DNA from: Sabellastarte sp. h YS-2021
Lineage: Eukaryota; Annelida; Polychaeta; Sabellida; Sabellidae
NCBI GenBank assembly: GCA_964017235.1
Contig: OZ024929.1
Location: forward strand, 166,099,609-166,163,608
Reading direction: 5' to 3'
Length of the DNA: 64,000 nucleotides
Shown: piece by piece, positions 21,870 through 33,529 of the stretch
Position numbering within the stretch: the first letter of the stretch is position 1
How the letters are laid out: the number at the start of each line of letters is the position of its first letter
Notes under the pieces: generated by a model
Told to the model about the DNA's origin: nothing
Databases searched by the model: none
The model's input: the letters and a program-made list of their open reading frames with translations, nothing else
Translations under genes and position numbers: made by a program

Positions 21870-24774
21870 TTAGGGTGGGTATGCTTTTCCAAAGAGGTAT
21901 GACTTCAACTTTGACCTGAAAGAGGCAAGTGAGTTTGCAGAGCGGACCTCATCAGGAAGGTCATTCCAAATCATAAGTGCGTCATACGCAAAACTGAGTC
22001 CAAAATGTTTTCGAGACTTGAAAACTGAAGCAAAGTGGGGAACCTCAAGAAATATGCCATCAGATTGACTTCGACGTGTGTAATATGCACTATGTCTGGG
22101 AATCAGGAAGGGTTCAAAGTATTTGGGGTTACCACTGTGTAGGAACTTATATACCAGCATGGCAGTCTTGAAGATAGAACGGTACTTAATCGGCAACCAA
22201 TGTAGTGCTTTTCTAATTGGAATGATGTGTGAGTACTTGGTGGTGTTGGCAACAATTCTGGCAAGGCTATTCTGAACACATTGAAGTTTGCGCAGATCTA
22301 GAACTGAGAGACCTCTGAACAGAGAGTTACAGTAATCAAGTCGACTTCCGACCAGAGCATTGGCAGCCATAAGAGCAGCTTCATGTGTCAGATGTCCTCG
22401 GAGTCGCTTAAGATCCCGGACCTGAGCAAAACAAGCCTTGCAGACCTTCATAACATGGCAAGAGAATGAGAAATCTGAATCAAACCAGACACCAAGGTTC
22501 CTAACTGCATATATTGGTGATATAAGATTACCAAGTATGTTGACCGGGAAGGACTGATTAAGTTTTTCGCGCTGAGACTTTGAGCCAAACACAATGAATT
22601 CGGTCTTATCAGGATTTAGCTTGAGCTTATTTGTACAGAGCCATCTCTTTACATCTTCAAGGCAGTGTGACAGCTTATCAAGGGCCGAGGCAACATTTTT
22701 ATGTGTGAGATGTACATACAATTGTGTGTCATCAGCGTAGAACTAGAAACTAATACCAGGATGATTCCGTATGACTTTACTCAGCGGAGTAGTATAGAGT
22801 GAAAAAAGGATTGGCCCCAGGACAGAGCCTTGAGGCACACCATACAACAACTTTTTGGCATCAGATAAAATTGACCCAATATTAATGCACTGAACACGGT
22901 CTGAGAGATAAGACTTAAACCAATCGAGGACAACCCCGCTCACACCAAACCAGGAGCTAAGAGAATTAAGTAGCGTATCATGATCAATAGTATCAAACGC
23001 TGCTGATTGATCCAAGAGAACGACAGCAGTAGCCTCACCTTTAGCAAAAGCCAAATGAACATCATTCTTAATTGAGAGCAATGCAGATTCAGTTGAGTGA
23101 GCCAGTTTATAGGCAGATTGCCTGACATTCTCTAGTCCGTTCAAACTGACATGGTCATTCAATTCAGAAGCAACAACACGTTCAACAAGTTTGGATATGA
23201 AGCCCAACCCAGAAACAGGTCTGTAGTTTTTTAAGTCATTGGGTGGTAGTGATGACTTTTTAATCAAGGGGGTTACAATAGCCTTCTTGAACTCATCAGG
23301 TACAACACCTTCTGACAATGAGCAGTTAACAAGCCTGGTGATAGAGGGCAGTAAAATATCAATACATTCCTTAACAAGAAATGTAGGCCATGGATCTAAC
23401 AAACAAGATTTAGTGGGTGATTTCATGATAATTTTTCTAATTTCCTCTTGAGAAACTTGTTTAAAGCAGCTGAAATTGGGTACATCAGGTGGTGGAGGCA
23501 GAGTGAGAGAGTCACTGGAGGAAAATGAGTTTCTGATTTTAGCTATTTTGTCACTGAAGAAAGTGACAAACCGGTCAGCAAGACCTTTCTTAGATTCATG
23601 AGAAGGGAGTACTGCTTCAGGACTACAGTGCAGTGCAGAACGCAAGACCTGCCATAGCTTCTTGGAGTCATTAGCATTTTCTCTGACCAGGTTTCTGAAG
23701 TAATTTGCCTTATCTTTGTTGACCAGTGAATTGCACCGGGCAATCTGTCTTCGAAGTCTAGCTCGATTATAGGCAGATTTATCTTTACGCCAGATTCGTT
23801 CCAGCTGTCGCCTGATGGTTTTTGCCAGCCGGTAAGTGTCAGATAGCCAACCAGTAGCTTGCTTAGTAAAAGTACGAGTAACCAATGGTGCATGCTTGTC
23901 GAGCAATTTGCTCAAATCATCTAAGTATTGTTCACACAAATCACTGACTGTATCACCAGGGCATTTTACGAATGCACTATTTCCCAAATCCTTACGGAAA
24001 CTATCCATGTCAATTTTATGATACCTCCTAAAGGTGACAACTTTTGCCTTATGTGAAGGAGGATTAACTGAATCAAGCTGAGCAAGGACAAGAGCATGAT
24101 CAGAAATAAATTCAGCAACTCGTACATTGGAGATGACACTGGCATCAGTAGGAGTGAGAACAAGGTCTAGGATATGACCATGAAGATGGGTAGCCATTTG
24201 AACATTTTGTGTTATATTGCATGATTCTAAACAGTTCTGGAATTTGATACTATCATTTGAAGAAGTATCCACATGAATATTGAAATCCCCACAAATTAGG
24301 AATGAGGGAGAAACTGAGGATAAGTATTCTAAAAGATTGAGAAATTGGTCCAGGAAACTTTCAGAGCATGAGCCAGGTGGACGATAAACACAAGTCAACA
24401 CAAGCGGTTGAGCCGCAGACCCAATTGCAATGCTAATATTTTCAAAGGAACTGAAAGTAGGTGTATCCACAGATCTAAACTGTTTGTTGATACAATCCAA
24501 CACCACCACCACGGCCATGAATACGGGGTTTGTGGCAGAATTTGAAACCTGTCGGGGTGATGGAATGTAGAAGGCTATCTGTTTCCTCCTGGCGAATATG
24601 TGTTTCAGTGACAGCAAGAATGTCGACAGAATGTACTGTTACAGTATCATTGATGCAGGGTCCCTTGTTTCTTACAGATCGGCAATTTACCACCCCAAAC
24701 GAGATTGGTCCAGGATTAAGGGAGATGTCACCACAAAGCAACAATAAGGTCGCAATGCCATGATGCTTAGCCAC
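21870..24774 (-). pseudogene. CR1 ORF2: endonuclease-reverse transcriptase, interrupted
   Basis: From Met at 24,774: a leucine-rich start, then GDISLNPGP (a 2A-like motif), then an AP endonuclease (NCRSVRN, VTETHIR, CGDFNIHVD, ISDHALV). A reverse transcriptase follows (LVNCSLSEGVVPDEFKKAIV, AFDTIDHDTLL, GVPQGSVLGPILFSLY, YADD) with the usual CR1 C-terminus (LDYCNSLFRGL, LHWLPIKYRSIF). Two lesions are visible: a frame change near 24,505-24,525, inside a GTGGTGGTGG run, and a single in-frame TAG at 22,740-22,742, two codons before YADD. All catalytic motifs are otherwise present, so the copy was recently active. It works by nicking DNA and copying its RNA at the nick (family knowledge). Confidence 0.92.
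24706..24732 (-). other. 2A-like motif GDISLNPGP in CR1 ORF2
   Basis: Residues 15-23 of the frame starting at 24,774. The consensus for ribosome-skipping 2A peptides is D-(V/I)-E-x-N-P-G-P. Here Ser replaces Glu and Leu occupies x, and a hydrophobic LLLLC run precedes it. 2A-like motifs at ORF2 N-termini are established for some CR1/L2-clade elements of marine invertebrates. Activity of this variant is not known from the sequence. Confidence 0.75.
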
Positions 24775-25280
24775 ACAAGGGAAATGATGTATTCAGGACA
24801 CAGCTGTGGAGTCTGTAGGGGCGTGGTAATGAAGTAAGACCATGAGCAGACAACGGAATAAACACATTGGGATCACTGCATACTAACTTTCTCCAAAACA
24901 ACAGTAAGAGGAACAACCAGCGGATGGTACTCATTGCACTCCAGTTCCCTAAACTAAGAACAGGACCATGAGGAGTAACACCAGTATGCCTTAATTCTAA
25001 GTTAGTTACTATGTGACACAGTTTGTCCACTCTAAATTCCGTCCCGTGGGCGACTCACGAGCACCCTACACTCCTCACTGAGCCTCTAGAATAAACAATT
25101 TTAACTCATATCCATAAGATACTTGTTTATGTAAGAATTATTAAAAGTGCAATTAATTCTAATTCTAATTGGACTTTTATAGCACTTAATCTCCCCTATT
25201 CAAAGGGGACTCTAAGGTCCAACAAAACAAAAAACAGTCAACCAATTTCAATATCCAGGGACAGAAAAGAGTAAGTAAGA

Positions 25281-26302
25281 CTAAGGAGGGTATGCCTTGG
25301 TGTAAAGGTAGGTTTTGAGGCGTTTTCTAAAGGAGGCCAGAGAGGGGGGATGCATGAATCTCCTCAGGAAGAGCATTCCAAACAGTGGGAGCATCAAAAG
25401 CAAAACTATAACCAAACTGTTTGATAGATTTATGGACTGAGGGTTGAAACTTGGGAATGGCAAGGAAATTACCACCACTCTGACTGCGCCTGGTACTGTA
25501 GGAAATGCTGTAGGAAGAGATGCATGGAGCAAAATACTTGAGAAAACCAGTGTGCAGAAACTTATAAACAAGGGTGACTGTTTTAAAGACTGAGCGATGT
25601 TCAATAGGAAGCCAATGCAGTTTCTTATGAGCAGGAGTTATACTAGTGTATCTGTTGGTATTTGATACAATTCTAGCTGCACTGTTTTGGATGCACTGTA
25701 ATTTATGAAGATTGAACTTAGAGAGACTCCTGAAAAGTGAGTTACAGTAATCCAACTGACTACTAACAAGAGCATTGGCCACAAGTACAGAAGCATCATG
25801 AGTAAGAAACCGCCTGACATGTCTAAAATCACGGAGTTACACAAAACAACTTTTGCAGACATTCTGAACAAGTTTGGACAAGGAAAAATCAGAAATGAAT
25901 CACACACCCAGATTCTTGACAGACTCAGCAGGGCAGAGAGGTCTACCCAAGATGGTAGATGAAAAATATGCTTTCAATTTGTCTCTCTGTCTTTTTGAAC
26001 CAAATACAATAAAGTTTTATCTGGATTAAATTTGAGTTTACTGGCTGACATCCACTCCTTTATATCGTCCAGGCACCTGTTCAACTTTTCGAAGGCAGCA
26101 GATGAATTCTTCTGGGATAGATGGATATAGACTTGAGTTTCATCTGCATAACAATGAAACTTTACTCCTTTGTGTTTACCAATAACCCAACTAAAGGGGT
26201 TGTATACAGAGAAAATAATAAAGGACCCAAGACAGACCCTTGGGGCACACCAAACAGGAGTTTACAAAGACCAGAGAGAGTAGAACCAATTTTTATTGAC
26301 TG
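25281..26302 (-). pseudogene. CR1 RT, C-terminal part (left of insertion)
   Basis: Contains SIKIGSTLSGLCKLLFGVPQ and GSVLGPLLFSLYTTPL (nucleotides 26,302-26,175). Pieces in shifting frames follow: SQLDYCNSLFRSLSKFNLHK, LHWLPIEHRSVFKTVTLVYK and VWNALPEEIHASPL. A second frame at 25,638-25,907 and a third at 25,281-25,604 carry displaced parts of the same protein. At least three frameshifts are present, so it is not functional. Confidence 0.85.
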
Positions 26303-27763
26303 TTTTGATCCACTTTTGCTGAAAAAATACCCCTGAAAAAGTATCAGATGTGGTTTATTCTGCAATATGGCACAACAATCAAATATCAAAAGAGCTTCTA
26401 TTTCTACCAAAATGGCATAAAAATGGTATACATGTTGTTGGTGATGTGTTGGACAAGGATGGTGAAATCTTTACCAAGGATCACCTACAAAAATTATTTA
26501 ATATTGATTTGTTGGATTTTGACTACTACAGGGTGAAGTCTCTTATACAGAAGTTTAAAAATAAAGTAAAATTTGAAAAGCCTATCTATTTCCATAGACC
26601 ATATACTCCAGCACATGTTACAATATTATTTAATCAGGTAAAAGGTAGCCGAGTCTTCTACCAACAATATATCAAGGATTTATATAAAACTGACCCTTTG
26701 AGTCAGGATAAATGGAATAAAAGTCTATCTGTATCTTTAAGTAAAACACATTGGTTCAATATATACCAGGCTTGTTTTCACATTGTAACTGATAATTATA
26801 CTAAATGGTTCCAGTATAGAGTTCTTTACCAGATACTAGGAACGAGACATTATCTTTGTAAAGTGGGATTATCTAACCAAAGGCTTTGTAGATTATGTAA
26901 CAATCATAATGAAACCATAACACACTTAATGGTGGACTGCCTCAAAACCAATGAGTTATGGTTAAACATTTGCAATTGGATTAAAAACAAGCTGGGCATT
27001 GAATTAAAATTGGGTAATGTAGAAAAAATACTGGGATATTACATATATGACAGAAACTTTACACCATTGAATTTTGTCCTGTTAAATACTAGAAGGTATA
27101 TATTTTGGTGTGCAAGAAAGAATCACAATTTAAATTTTTACTTATTGCAATCTTTTTTAAGAAATTGTCTTTTTGAGGAGGAAACTTTAGCAAAATTGAA
27201 CAACAGGATTGCAAAATTTAAACATCAATGGGAGAGTTGGAGGCTTTTATTTGATTAGTATTTTAACTTTTGGTGACAATTTAGTCCTGGTTTATAGTTA
27301 TTTCTTGTCAGGTATTTGGTTTATCATTATGTAATTGTTAAATACAGGTCTGACATGTACAGTAGAATTGAAATGTCAAGTACTTTGATATCGTTTATAA
27401 AATGTGTATAGCATGGACATCATTTGGGCATTGTCCACTTGTTAAGTATACAAGAACTTTGCAATGGAACTGGTAAATGTTTTCAATTGATTGATTTCAA
27501 TTGTAGTTATATATTATTCCTTTGAAATCCATATAATTAGTGTTTTGGTTTAAAAAGAAAATATATAATTCTTTGTACAAGTCTGATATCAACACTATCA
27601 CTGAAAGTTGTAAATTAAGTAAACTGCTTTGTTTCTTTGAAAGGTCATAAATGCTTCTATTGATTACAAAGTGTAAAATGAGGATACTATCTGCTGGGTA
27701 ATCTTCATTTTATTTGGAAAAGGCAGATACCAAAAAAAAAAAAATAAAAATATTTATTGACTG
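26292..27763 (+). mobile_element. Tx1/L1-like LINE fragment inserted in CR1
   Basis: The CR1 sequence is duplicated at the junctions: TTTATTGACTG at 26,292-26,302 and 27,753-27,763. The insert is plus-strand and 5'-truncated, with about 470 bp of 3' untranslated region after 27,258. It ends in a poly-A-rich tail at 27,732-27,750 interrupted by one T. CR1 codons for ...YQSIN and QSIKIGSTL lie on either side of the duplication, which confirms a clean insertion into a pre-existing element. Confidence 0.92.
26350..27258 (+). pseudogene. Tx1-like LINE ORF2, C-terminal fragment 2
   Basis: 302 codons, open throughout. It contains the connection/thumb-like region (LFNIDLLDFDYYRVKSLIQK) and a zinc-knuckle CRLCNNHNETITHLMVDC (C-x2-C-x8-H-x4-C) preceded by FQYRVLYQILGTRHYL. 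The layout matches the fragment at 5,590-6,748, but the proteins differ widely, so two Tx1-like families have been active here. No RT catalytic core or endonuclease is present. Confidence 0.85.
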
Positions 27764-28775
27764 ATAGCGATCAGATAGGTAGGAGGTGAACCATTTCAGA
27801 ACAGAACCACAAATTCCAAACCAGGTCTGAAGACAATGAAGAAGGGTGGAATGATCAATTGTATCAAATGCTGCTGAGAGGTCGAGCAGTATCAGGGCAG
27901 TCAGTTTGCCTCTTGACAAAGAACTTCATTTTTTATAGAAAGAAGAGCTGTCTCAGTCGTGTGACCTGTTTTATATGCTGATTGATATGGATTGTTCAAC
28001 CAATTTAGATATGAAACTGAGGCCAGATGCAGGATGATAGTTCTTAAAATCATCTGCAGGAAGAGTAGCCTTTTTAAGAAGAGGACTAACTACAGCAATT
28101 TTGAAACCATCAGGGACACAACCCTCCATGAGTGAGCAGTTAACCAACTTTGTAATTGATGGTAATAGTATGTCACTACACTCTTTGATGAGAAATGTAG
28201 GCCAAGGGTCCAACATGCAGGATTTCATAGGTGAGTTTCTGATGATTTTATTGACAGCATCTTGAGGAACTTCAGTAAAGGCAATAATTTTTGGAGGATC
28301 AGAAGAAGGACAAACATCCTTTTCATCGCCAGAGGGAATGAAAGTATCTCTTATTGTCTTGATTTTATTATGGAAAAAGGAAAGCAAAAAGGCAAACTGG
28401 TGAGCTAATGTCTTGTCAGACTCGTGAGGTGGAAGTGTCACTTCAGAGACCCTATTCAGGGTTTTTCGCATCACATACCATAGTTTTCTATTGTCTTGAC
28501 TATTATCAGAGATAAGTTTACTATAGTAGTCTGACTTATCCTTGTTAACAAGTGAATTACACCGAGCAATTTGGCAACAAAGCCAACTTCTGTTCTGTGA
28601 ATTCTTGGTCCTACACCAAGTTCTTTCAAACTGACATCTAAGGGACTTAGCACGTTGATAAGAATCAGACACCCAATCTGCAGAATCTTTCTTTTTCAGT
28701 CTAGATATCAGTGGTGCATGCTTGTCAAGAACATCCACCAAGTCATGTACATAATTATACTGAATACATAGCCTC
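27764..28775 (-). pseudogene. CR1 RT, N-terminal part (right of insertion)
   Basis: The frame 28,741-27,971 gives LDKHAPLISRLKKKDSADWV, RCNSLVNKDKSDYY, SDILLPSITKLVNCSLMEGC and FKNYHPASGLSFISKLVEQS. A second frame at 27,919-27,764 gives [20 protein letters not shown] and [10 protein letters not shown] frame break lies at about 27,930-27,970. The order matches the CR1 at 21.7-25.1 kb, with substantial divergence. Confidence 0.87.
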
Positions 28776-28990
28776 TGCAGATGGGATCATAACTTTTGTG
28801 ATCTTTTTAAGAACAATTGGCTTTCAATATAAGCTACTGTTTGATCAGTGCCTTTATTAATAATCCCCCTGATTAGATATTAAATTATTTTGTAACTTTT
28901 GTGATCTTTTAAGAGGAATTTGCTGTAATTTGTATGCTACTGCTTGTTTAGTAGCTGTGCTAATAATCCCTCTGCTTAGACATTAAACTA
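28776..28990 (+). repeat. ~107-bp tandem duplication
   Basis: AACTTTTGTGATCTTTT occurs at about 28,791 and 28,899. Each is followed by related text with GCTACTG, AATAATCCC(C/T)CTG and TTAGA(T/C)ATTAAA. Two diverged copies adjoin the truncated 5' end of the CR1. Confidence 0.75.
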
Positions 28991-29125
28991 GTTCTAAATA
29001 TTCCCAGGGGTCGATTTGACTAGGTGTTATTTCCAAGGGGGCCGATTTGACTAGGATACTTTTTTCTGGGGGCCGATTTGACTGGGACTGATTTGGTAAA
29101 GGGCCGAATTGTCTATGATTTGCCT
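28991..29125. repeat. three-copy GGGCCGATTTGACT repeat
   Basis: GTCGATTTGACTAGG, GGCCGATTTGACTAGGA and GGCCGATTTGACTGGGA follow one another at ~30-bp steps. A related phrase in opposite orientation lies at 21,380-21,450. Probably a fragment of a short dispersed repeat. Confidence 0.6.
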
Positions 29126-31187
29126 GAACATGACATTGGTATAAAACATGTCTATTTGAATGAGACATGGCATGACTGTTTGTTTGAATGAGACCTAGGT
29201 CTTAGACAGTCTTACTGAATGAGGTGTTGTTTGCATATCTTTGTGTGAATAAGACCTAGAAATAACACATATTATGATTAGGCGCCCCCAGGCTGTAATG
29301 ACTCATACGAACCTGTAAAACCTACAATGCCCTACAAAATCACATTATTGTACTGTTAGTTTGTCTAAATGAGAATCTTGATATTCCCGCAACTTACAAA
29401 AAAATAGATATGTTCCTCTAACTCAGACCAAGGAATTAGATATGTTTGTCTAAATGAGACCCAAGTGTTAGACATGTGTGTTTTTGCTGAGTTAGATCAT
29501 TAAAGAAAAACTAAATGATTAAATATTTTGGAGACCATTTTCTTTAATTAGGATGTAATACAAAGCATGGTTGTTATCCAGCCGTTTATTTTCTGAACAT
29601 CCCATGAACACCCACACACTGATAATCTGTCACAAAAAGCGTTAGTTAATGGTTCATTTAATTCAGAGCCGTAATTTGTGGCACAAGGGAATAGCTTCCA
29701 TGACTGAAAAAATACAGCTATCAATAAATTTCTGGAATTTCATTACACACAAGGATCCAGTCACAACCACGCCCCGCTAAACAGAAACTTCAGTTCCATT
29801 TATCTAATAACAGTGTGTTTTATGGCAATCCACACTTTGTCTGAAGTATTGTAACAATAATCGCCACAGAGGGGCAATAATAAAAATAACAACATGCTTA
29901 GTTACTGAATGTTTGACGTATTATTTGTCTCTGATGTGTCATAAAACCTCTGTCTTCCTCCGTACCAGCATCCTTATCACCCCATTGGGATGTTAACAAA
30001 ACTGCTAGGATAAAAAAACTGAAATTTAAGGGGGGGGGGGGGGGGGGTTATTGTCATTTATAATGATTCATTGAATTTCCAATATCAGTGTGGAAAATAG
30101 ATAGCATGAACATCAGTTTGTTTATCAACATGAAGGTAATATTTTAAAAATAAAATGTAAATACACTTTTCACAGAAGTTTTAAAACTTACAGTTTGAAA
30201 AATATTTGTGAACATTGGCCCTGAACAACGTATTGTATCATTGCTATTTATACTATTAATAAAAACTGACAAAAAACAAAACAAATACGGTTTCCATTTA
30301 TAAGTGAATAGGACTGTTATAACAACTGGTTTGACAAGCGTTTATAGCAATTTTAAAGCACTTACATTGTCCAATGATATGGATTTTTTTCTTTTTCTCA
30401 AACAAAATAAAAAATTAGATTAGTCCATTTGATATCAAATAACATATTCACAGAAATACTGGAATTATGTCAGTCCAGTCACTGTTAATGTTGGTGGACG
30501 TTTTATTTTGCAGTTCAGACAATGAATGTAATGATGCTGGGATGTTAACATGGTTATCTGATATAACACAAAATACATTTTTTCTAAATGGCATCAATTG
30601 ACTGAAAATAAATGATGTTGTCAGGAAATGTCAACGTTAAAAAGGGTTCCATTGTATTGCAGAATATTTTCCAGATATCGATATGGCAAATACCATAGCA
30701 GGATGATTGCTGCTTTTGTTCTAGGTGTTTTTTTTCTGCTGTGTTTTTTTGAAAGTAAAATGAAGTCCAGGGGGTTAAGGAGAATACACATATGAGCGAT
30801 TCAGTAGAATGTCTTTTACTTTAAGCCTCTGTCACATATCACCACAGCCATGGGAAAAGGGGTCAACTGGCAAATGAGACCCAAGTGAAACGAAAGTCCT
30901 CTGTAGGCATTTTTGAGAATGCGGCCAGTACACCATATCTGTCATTTGAAAGTGAATTATATTTCACAGGGTCACAGGAATAACTGAAATGCAGCCACGC
31001 TACAAGATTCACTCGCTGTGTATATAAGACACACCTGTACAGCCTAAAAGCTGGCAAAAGTTGCAGGGCCAAAATATTACTTTTAATTGTAACTTCATCA
31101 TTGGATAGCATGAATATACTGTTATTACTGAACTTATTGAAATTTAGGATTGTTTTTATACTCAGGATATACTTTCTTTCCAATTTT
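29126..31187. other. unassigned interval with G-tract
   Basis: Loose repeats of the type TTGTCTAAATGAGA(CCC/ATC) and TAGACATG occur at 29,140-29,480, a weak degenerate array. A homopolymer of about 20 G's lies at 30,030-30,048. No gene is supported. An open frame at 30,863-31,183 (minus) shows no domain. Confidence 0.4.
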
Positions 31188-31385
31188 TTTTCTAATTGGA
31201 CTTTTATAGTGCCTAATCTTCCCTAATTAAATGGGACTTTGATATGCAACAAAACCAAAGCAGTCAACCAATTTCAGCATCCAGGTACAGAAAAAAGCCA
31301 AGAACCACTAAGAATGCCAGGGATCGAGTAAGGCTAAGGTGGGTATGCCTTAGTGTACAGGTAGGGTTTGAGCTGCTTTCTGAAA
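31188..31385 (-). mobile_element. CR1-like LINE 3'-end fragment
   Basis: CTAATTGGACTTTTATAGTG and the following AATCTTCCC, GGGACTTTGATATGCAACAA, AACCAATTTCAGCATCCAGG and GTGGGTATGCCTTAGTGTAC match in order the 3' end of the CR1 at 25,152-25,330. It is a 5'-truncated copy of only about 200 bp, with an A/T-rich tail to the left. Confidence 0.85.
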
Positions 31386-32160
31386 GAAAGTTACTTGAGA
31401 TCTTTCCCCAAATCAATTCATGTCTATCTTTGATCAGGCCCCACCCACATAAAAAAAATCATAAACACCCTTTTACTTTGGAGAAATGTAGAACACAGAC
31501 AAAGGCATTAAAAATCAGTGAACATGGGATGTTTGAACATTCTGGATATTTTTCCAGACCTTCCCTTAAATGTAATAAATTTTTCTTTTGGTCAGGCCAT
31601 AGATACATAAAAGTATGAGAAAGGTCTCTTCATTATTTTGGAGTAATTTCAAACAAAAAGCCCAAATGTTTGAAAAAAGGACCTTAATTAGAGAGTCACC
31701 CCCTAGCCACATATAAATATCGTGCAGATGCATTGATCAGTTTTGGGGTAATAATACAGACAAAAATCAAATAGACAAGCAGACAAATGTACCTCTAACT
31801 ATATCCTACTTGACAAAGATAATAATTATTTTAGTGTACATACTGCATAGTGTAGTAGGTTTGCTCTTGCATCAACCCATACATGTCTATGAATGAACCA
31901 CACCTAACTAGAAAGCACTTGCAGAGTACACAGGAGTTTTTTAAACTTCAGGATTTTTTTTCTATCCAGGATATGATCCAGAAGTTTCTGAAAATGTAAA
32001 GTTTTCTTCCTTTGGCCAGACATTTTTTAAAAACCTAACGTACTTTGGGGTTCCTCAATAGATAAGTGTGATGCCTACTTAAGTGATGCAGTTTGTGTTA
32101 TAATGACGTCAAATAACCATGGTATCATCGGTTATGTTGATGAGGTCACAGATGTTAAGT
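31386..32160. repeat. interval with RTE-like fragments
   Basis: Two stretches (about 31,540-31,660 and 31,690-31,800) contain GGTCAGGCCATAGATACATA, TTTTGGAGTAATTTCAAACA, GCAGATGCATTGATCAGTTT and AGACAAGCAGACAAATGTAC. They follow the pattern of the RTE-like end seen near 16,830-16,950. No coding potential. Confidence 0.45.
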
Positions 32161-32162
32161 AT

Positions 32163-32710
32163 AGGGCTGCTGTGTCATGTGGTTCTGGAGGAGGTGCAGG
32201 AGTGAATTAATTCATTTAGGAAAACTGGTTGGCCGTGCTTTAGAATTTTATATGTAATGAGGCCTATTTTGAATTGTACCCTGTACCTGACTGGGAGCCA
32301 ATGGAATTATTTCAATTGAGGGGTAATATGGGAGAACTTGGAGGAGTGAGTGACAATGCTATAAAGTGAGTTTTGGACTCACTGCAATATTTTAAACCCA
32401 AAACCAGTGAGTGACACAAACAGGGAATTGCAGTAGTCCAATCTGCTGCTGACCAAAGAATTTGCTAAAAGGACTGATATTTTAAGATTGAGAAGGGGAT
32501 GAATTCTGTAGAGATCTCTAGTATAGACTCTTTAATAGACTTTATAATTTGCGACATGTGGTCTGAAAGAGTTAAGTCAGAATAAAACACAACTCCGAGG
32601 GTCTTGACACTTTGTGAAGGTGAAACCTGATTTCCAAGGATATTGATTGGGAAGTGTGGAAGGAGTTGTTTACAGTTTGTTTTAATTCCTGGATCATTTA
32701 GGTAAAGCTA
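32163..32710 (-). pseudogene. CR1-like fragment, second subfamily
   Basis: Nucleotide phrases GTACCCTGTACCTGACTGGG, AGCCAATGGA, TTGAGGGGTAATATGGGAG and GGTCTTGACACTTTGTG are shared with 53,860-54,360. There they lie downstream of a recognisable CR1 reverse transcriptase. This is the C-terminal RT region on the minus strand, with no long frame left. Confidence 0.75.
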
Positions 32711-33529
32711 ATGAAGGTGGTTTATGTAACTTCTTTTAATTATCTAGCAAACAATATAACTACATAGTAATACAGTTACAACAAGTAGCTGCTGACAGTA
32801 TATGATAAATGTACATTTTTAGATTTCCTTTGGTATGCCATATTTAAGTTTATCAAATATCTTTTGTTGAATCTTCATAAAGATTTAAACATGTGCATGT
32901 TAATTAATGATAATCATCATAAAAGAAACACCATGGTTACACAAAATCTCATAGATGAATCTGTGTTGTACCACACAATTTTTTAACATTTAGAAACATG
33001 TATAGACATTCCACTTGATTTGTACAAAAACACTTAATTTGATTGCTGGCCAATCTTTTTCGTCTAGCATCAATTTTATGTACTGCTATAAAATCTGCTT
33101 TGTGTGAGTTTTTTTAGTTTTGATTATAGTATTGTACATGTTGTTGATTTAAAGTTTTGACACAGATTTCTGGACATGGTCACAGCACTAAGACGTAAAT
33201 ATAAAAGTGTAATGTAAAGAAACAACAATGGTTAATGGTTTACTTACACAAAATGGTTAACTAAATATGTTCTTGCATCTGCATTTTTATTAATATGTTA
33301 TATATTTATAACCAAATAAAAATACTACTAGGCAGTTTCATAATTAAAGCAATGTACACATATCTGCAATCAATTATCTAAAGTCTCTGAACAGCTACAA
33401 AATAGGATGTTAGGATATGAAATAACTAACATTTTGACGATCCTTCCACACCAAAGACATGATCCGTTAATACTCATAAAAGGATATACATCTACAAGTG
33501 CTAAAGGACTGACTTGCTGTGTCCAGTGT
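32711..33529. other. 3' flank of channel paralog 2
   Basis: AT-rich, no gene. On the minus strand an AATAAA hexamer (TTTATT on plus at 33,286-33,291) lies about 240 bp after the stop codon of the channel gene and could be its polyadenylation signal. Confidence 0.35.

Larger units (their letters stand above)
21718..25100 (-). mobile_element. CR1-like LINE, near full-length
   Basis: A minus-strand element ending (left) in an hexamer tail, ATTAGAATTAGAATTA on its sense strand, preceded by GATTAAGCGCTATAAAAG. It encodes an AP-type endonuclease and reverse transcriptase with few lesions. On the right it abuts the 3' tail of a second CR1 at about 25,152, so the two stand head-to-tail. The 5' limit is not certain. 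The open frame at 24,767-25,030 (minus) may be part of its 5' region, with a strongly hydrophobic run of the kind that precedes the 2A-like motif. Confidence 0.9.
25152..28775 (-). mobile_element. second CR1-like LINE, 5'-truncated and split by an insertion
   Basis: On the minus strand the element begins within ORF2, upstream of LDKHAPLI, near 28,775. It proceeds through RT motifs (28,741-27,971, then 27,919-27,762), is interrupted by a Tx1-like LINE at 26,303-27,752, and resumes at 26,302 with FGVPQGSVLGPLLFSLY. It ends at 25,152 in the same ATTAGAATTAGAATT tail as the element at 21.7-25.1 kb. The 3' region shares CTATAAAAGTCCAATTAGAA with the scrap at 31,188. Many frame breaks show it is older than its neighbour. 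Confidence 0.9.
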
